A stretch of DNA of 32,879 nucleotides from Saccoglossus kowalevskii (taxonomy: Eukaryota > Hemichordata > Enteropneusta > Harrimaniidae). Positions 28,261-32,879 of the stretch are shown here, piece by piece. Every line of letters begins with the position of its first letter. Within the stretch, counting starts at the first letter, position 1. Location: the NCBI RefSeq assembly GCF_000003605.2, contig NW_003140816.1, forward strand, positions 67,933-100,811. Direction: 5' to 3'. The position numbers and the translations under genes were made by a program. The notes below the pieces were generated by a model that made no database searches, had not been told where the DNA came from, and saw only the letters and a program-made list of their open reading frames with translations.

Positions 28261-30611
28261 TGAGAAATCAAATATAATGAAACAGAAGAGATATAATGAT
28301 GTAACTACAATAAGTTATTCCATAATCGTGATAGATGGCAACCAATAATATAAAATATTTATAAAAAGCTGGGTGGAGACTACTCACTTTTCATGTACTT
28401 TCGTTTGATTAAATTAAATTAGTATGGTACCCATGAGTTTTTCACATGTACGCATATATTTCATGTCAAAATTAGTTATACCGGTAATCAATTATTCAAC
28501 AGTATGTGGACTTTTTTGATTCTCTGTTAATCTTTTTTTTTTTTCTCAGAAAAACGGTAAAATAATATGCATAAAATGTCATTTTAGCAGCTGTTTCCAT
28601 AGACCACAATGAAAACGCATAAAAATATTGTCATTTTTTTTTTAAACTTCTAGGCATCAAAAAGGACCCTGTAGGAAACTAACCCCGGTATACTTTTTTT
28701 TCACCGTATGACATCAAGCAAAATTTTGAGATATTGAAATATATATATTCAATAGGAAACTATGTTAAAATACCTTTACACTGACAAAACATGCTATTTT
28801 TACTGTATTTTGTAGATCAATTTTCTCAGAAAATCATAGTACGATGACCCCATATTTCTATTTCATTTTCTTTATCCTTGTGACATGAAATAATAAAAGT
28901 TTTGAAAAGGACAATATTTTTACTTTCGTGTAACATTCTACCTCAAATTACATTTGAGTGGAAAAGTATCAGTATGCAGAACTAATTTTTAAAGGTTCTT
29001 AAGTTAAAATCCTTCGAAATCAGGTCAGATGTTGACTGCTCAGGAAGTTGGTCATCAAGAAAAAGATTGCGTTGTACGTGACTATGTGACTTGAGGTACA
29101 CAAATTACAAATTCCATAACTATAGTAATGTTTTTCTAGATCACAATATCAGTGTACTTTTTTCCATTGCATTAATGTTGTGCCAGTGAACTAGCATTAC
29201 TAGTTGCATCGCAGCAAATATTTTTGCAACAGTGGTGCATCGTATCAGCTTAGAGACTACACTGGAGAGTGCCTACAACCAGTGTTTAAGTGGGAGTGAC
29301 TATATTGTTTGTTCAACAGATTTCAGACAACCTGATGAATTCACTGTAGTCATCATAACCTACTATGAAAGTTTGTCTGTGTCCCTGCACTAAGGAGGAC
29401 TGACATTGTTTGTCACTCTATTGAAATTGCGAGTCACCAGAAGTCTACCTGAACATTTGACTGTTGACTTTGAACCATTGTATTAACACACCCTTATTTG
29501 TCAGTATTCTCATTTGACAGCCGTCATCCACAATGCGTATTACAAGATGACTGGCTTGATTTGAATGGACGCCTATCTCAAGTGCCAGCTCAGTTTAAAG
29601 TTAAGTGGTGTTTGGTGCACTATGCGCGGTCAATGCTTAGTTAAGTTGCGCTATTGTTCTTTGTACAGACCTCCACTGTCTCATGTAGCATAAAATCTGT
29701 TATGATTACCCCCCCCCCTCCCTAGATGTATAAGAATAATCCATCATTTGCAGCTTAATCAGAATATTAATAAGTCAATTATCATAATTAGTCTATCTTC
29801 ATATTCCTAGTTATGGGAAATCTTCTAAACTGTTATTCTCTCTCTGGGGACTGACATTTTTTATTTGTCGATACCCACCCGGTGACCCCTGTGGGCAAGT
29901 ATGACGTATACACACTGCCAAGTTCTGCCTACAACTCTCTGTTAGTGTTAGTTTGTTGCTGTATTTTAAGAGATTGTTTTCACCAGACAGACATTTTGGA
30001 TTTGGAATGATTCCATTTTACCTACCTACCAGTTATTTGACATGTACGAGTACCTGATTGCTACATTTGACTTCCTACATGTATCTATAATTTTACAGCA
30101 TTGAAATAATCAAACTTTATATCAATCTGACCAACCCAAAGCTGCCATTCAAAGATGGATTCTATACAATTTGTATAATGAATGTGTTTTTGAGACCACT
30201 TGAAACAGTCAATACAAGCAACTACATGTACTATGTGGCAACCGAGAGTTCATATGAAAGTCAAATAATGGATTGATTGATTGATGAAGTGAATTCATTC
30301 CAAGTTGAGCATTTTTGACAGCGTGCTACCTGAGGCAACCCATGGGCTGCTTATGGAACTTCAGCAAGCCTTTAGTTCTTCTGCAATTTACAACCTTAAT
30401 TTCATGCCTGTATATACATTAAATATAACATAATCCACTTTTAATTTTATTTCGCAAGAGACAAATTTAGTTAAAATTTTGCTGGGATTTCTAAGCAGTG
30501 ATAAAATTTTAGTCATGAATGCCTGCTAGTTATTGTATTATGAACTATTGCGAATACGAAAGGTTTATACTTAGTACTAGAGGTTATAATTGTTATTTCT
30601 AAATCTTTTTT

Positions 30612-31465
30612 AGCTCCGCTGTCAACTTTGTCGAGCGGAGCTTATCATATGAGTGATTGTCCGTTGGCGTCTGTCGTCCGTCGGCGTCCATGTCAATGTT
30701 TTACTTTTTCGACTTCTTCTTGAAAACTACAAGCCTGAATGCTTTGATACTTGGTGTGTATGTACCTGGGGTAGATCTCTTTTAGATTTGTTCATTTCAT
30801 GGTGATATCTTCAATTCTCTAATTTTGGTAAATATTTTTGTAATTTTTTGTAAAGTGATATTTTTGACTTCTTGTTAAAAACCGCAAGTGCAATTGCTTT
30901 GATACTACATATATAGATGCTACATGTGGACCTTTCTCAGATTTGTTCATTTCGTGATGATATCTTCAATTCTCTAATTTTGGTGAATATTTTTGTAATT
31001 TTTGGTAAAAATTGATATTTTTGACTTCTTGTTAAAAACTGCAAGTCCAATTGCTTTGATATTACATATATAGATGCTACATGTGGACCTTTCTCAGATT
31101 TGTTCATTTTGTGATGATATCTTAAATTCTCTAATTTTGGTGAATATTTTTGTCATTTTTGGTAAAAAGTGATATTTTTGACTTCTTGTTAAAAATCGCA
31201 AGTCCGATTGCTTTGATATTACATATATAGGTACTACATGTGGACCTTTCTCAGATTTGTTCATTTCGTGATGATATCTTCAATTATCTAATTTTGATGA
31301 ATATTTATGTCATTTTTGGTAAAAAGTGATAATTTTTGAATTCTTGTTGAAAACAGCAAGTCCGATTGTTATACATATTGTTCATTTTCTAATGATATCT
31401 TCAGTTCTTTAATTGAAAGGTGCCTTGCTAACAGCAGAGCTATCTCAGCCGAGAGGCTGCTTGTT
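30612..31465 (+). repeat. Mosaic element beginning AGCTCCGCT with internal ~157-bp tandem repeats
   Basis: A perfect 9-base inverted repeat, AGCTCCGCT...AGCGGAGCT, lies at 30612-30620 and 30634-30642, followed by a TCCGT-rich stretch (GTCTGTCGTCCGTCGGCGTCC). Then a block containing GACTTCTTGTTAAAAA, CTTTGATA, ATGTGGACCTTTCTCAG and GTGATGATATCTTCAATT repeats: its GATATCT word recurs at 30814, 30959, 31116, 31273 and 31394 (spacings 145, 157, 157, 121). The right part (CAGAGCTATCTCAGCCGAGA) closes it. Elements starting with this hairpin are, from general knowledge, abundant in bivalve genomes. No transposase is encoded. Confidence 0.75.
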
Positions 31466-31942
31466 TGAAGATGTATTTGTCGAATTGTGGATCCCATGCG
31501 ATGACTTATACGACACATGTAAAATACATTGCTTATTACCAGTACACGATATTCAAACGCATACTCATCCTTAGGTGTTTCAATCTTAAGGATTTTTTTA
31601 GAACTTCGAATATAAAAAAAACAATCCTTCCATTCTACTTGGTGTTGACAACACAGTGGTTAAGTTGTTTTATTGACGTGTTATCTAACTCATCAGTCAG
31701 GTCGCAAGGTTATAGGTCAGAAAATAAATAAGCTTACTGTAAGTTCCACAACTGTGGGATATCGTATGTAAATTAGTTGAATGACTGGTCCCAGGTGGGC
31801 AATAATGCCACATAAGTAGAAGGACATGAAAATGCTTGCTGTTTGTAGTGGACCACCAGCCAGCAATTTGTTTATCCATGGGCAGTACTACCATAATATT
31901 TTAGTGACATGATTTTGTTTGAAATGAGCATATATAGTCAGC

Positions 31943-32140
31943 CCACACAGCCCTGTCATGTAGTCCCAAACATGAATATGACTTCTGTGGCAAAATGCAC
32001 TATGTGTCGTGACTAGCACTTGCAATTTGCACATACAGAAAAAAAATCAGGAGAGACAACAGTGACACTTAATGTCTGGAACTGTCGCCTGGCACAAAAA
32101 AAATATTTAAAAAAAAACAAAAAAAAAAAAACAATTATCT
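31943..32140 (+). mobile_element. A-tailed retroposon, copy 2
   Basis: Inverted relative to 6793-6957 and closely similar from CCACACAGCCC to CGCCTGGCACAAAA, then an A-rich tail of about 35 bases (32093-32132). The tail at the same end in both copies points to retroposition. The minus-strand open frame 32013-32198 is the tail read backwards. Confidence 0.6.
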
Positions 32141-32491
32141 CAGTATTGGCTATTCTATTTTGTTGAAAAGCTTTAAAAATCTTATTCAAACAAATCAAAT
32201 CTTGAGAAAGGAAGAATTGTTATAAAAGCAACTTTTATTAACAGGAATTTGCCTATTAAATACCCCACTAATGCAATATACATGGATTCAGTGTTGATAT
32301 AATTTTTCAGTAAATATGTATTGCACATGGTTTTTTTTAGAGTCACTGAATCTTTGTTTGTTGCCAATACTTAGGTTTCATGTTTTGCCTTATCAGCATT
32401 ACTTATTCACACCTGACCTTTTTCCAAAACTGCTTTAACTCAAAATTATAGATATTAAATAAAACCCTCACCCGTTCTTTTAAAAAAAAAG

Positions 32492-32571
32492 TTTTGATAT
32501 ATAAATTCACTGTATGTGTATTTACAATTGGTTTTTGATATATAAATTCACTGTATGTGTATTTACAATTG
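32492..32571 (+). repeat. 41-bp direct duplication
   Basis: TTTTGATATATAAATTCACT...TTTACAATTG occurs twice, at 32492 and 32533, essentially identical; a third TTTTTTGATA start follows. Probably a recent slippage or a low-copy minisatellite. Confidence 0.85.
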
Positions 32572-32879
32572 TTTTTTGATAAGGCGGTACAAGTTGCAGG
32601 GAATAAAATATCTGCTGGTTAGTTTTTTTTTTGTGGTCATGAAAATTATGAGTCACATATTTTTCTCAACATTATTACCGGGTACCCTGGTATTTTCTAT
32701 ATTGTTGCGCATGTGTTGTGCATGTAAATTACAGCTGTGTTTAATTCTATGGTAAAATTAATATTGAAATAGTCACGTATACACCAATGCCATTTTGGTT
32801 TCATGTGCATTCAATTGGAATTGCGCTTCTAATAGAGAAATATCAGTATTCAATTTGTATAAATACAAAGTTCATTTTT
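32572..32879. other. Right edge, nothing recognised
   Basis: A+T-rich intronic sequence; the plus-strand frame 32555-32755 is hydrophobic by composition and not called. Confidence 0.4.

Larger units (their letters stand above)
18576..32879. other. First coding intron of LATS, running off the right edge
   Basis: No downstream LATS exon was found: the expected continuation of the UBA domain (helices two and three) and the long proline/glutamine-rich linker were not seen on the plus strand. The interval is a dump of mobile elements and tandem repeats, itemised separately. The stretches 18576-19523, 20580-21440, 21655-23915, 28261-30611 and 31466-31942 hold nothing else that I recognise. It is assumed, not shown, that all of this is one intron. 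Confidence 0.5.

Overview
The window is nuclear DNA of an invertebrate animal, most likely a lophotrochozoan and probably a mollusc. This rests on A+T-rich intergenic DNA, short genes split by GT-AG introns, a LATS (warts) kinase start, a death-domain/ZU5 gene of the kind expanded in molluscs and amphioxus, palindromic MITEs, and a mosaic element beginning AGCTCCGCT that resembles repeats common in bivalves. The species cannot be named from sequence alone. The assembly looks draft quality and heterozygous: a 50-base N gap lies between two near-identical copies of the same sequence.

Left part (1-5900): mostly non-coding. It holds a CCAAT/E-box/YY1-type promoter-like patch at the left edge, a 54-codon open frame with a strong start context near 1943, an unrecognised minus-strand open frame at 4911-5258, and one copy of a diverged dispersed repeat.

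Middle-left (about 5870-12910): one plus-strand gene that I assembled by hand from eight coding exons. All splice sites and reading phases agree and give 392 residues: predicted signal peptide, death domain, ZU5 domain, short charged linker, second death domain, lysine-rich tail. A spliced 5' UTR and several poly(A) signals frame it. The combination of a secretory signal with death/ZU5 domains, no membrane segment and no UPA domain is the most unusual thing here.

Middle (12910-18197): non-coding, with a second copy of the dispersed repeat, a 120-bp TTAA-flanked MITE, a cluster of RUNX-like sites, and a more CpG-containing stretch that is the likely promoter/5' UTR of LATS.

Right part (18198-32879): the first coding exon of LATS (126 codons), then at least 14 kb of its first coding intron, running off the right edge. 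The intron holds five copies of a palindromic MITE, a 58/50-bp tandem array with a 224-bp higher-order period (interrupted by one MITE), a pogo/Tigger-like remnant, a dead LINE 3' end, a mosaic element with internal ~157-bp repeats, and one arm of an A-tailed retroposon pair whose other copy lies in the death-domain gene.

The two genes share a strand but show no sign of joint regulation. LATS is the core kinase of Hippo signalling. The death-domain/ZU5 gene is probably an adaptor or receptor-related protein in innate immune or cell-death signalling, but its function is inferred from domains only.
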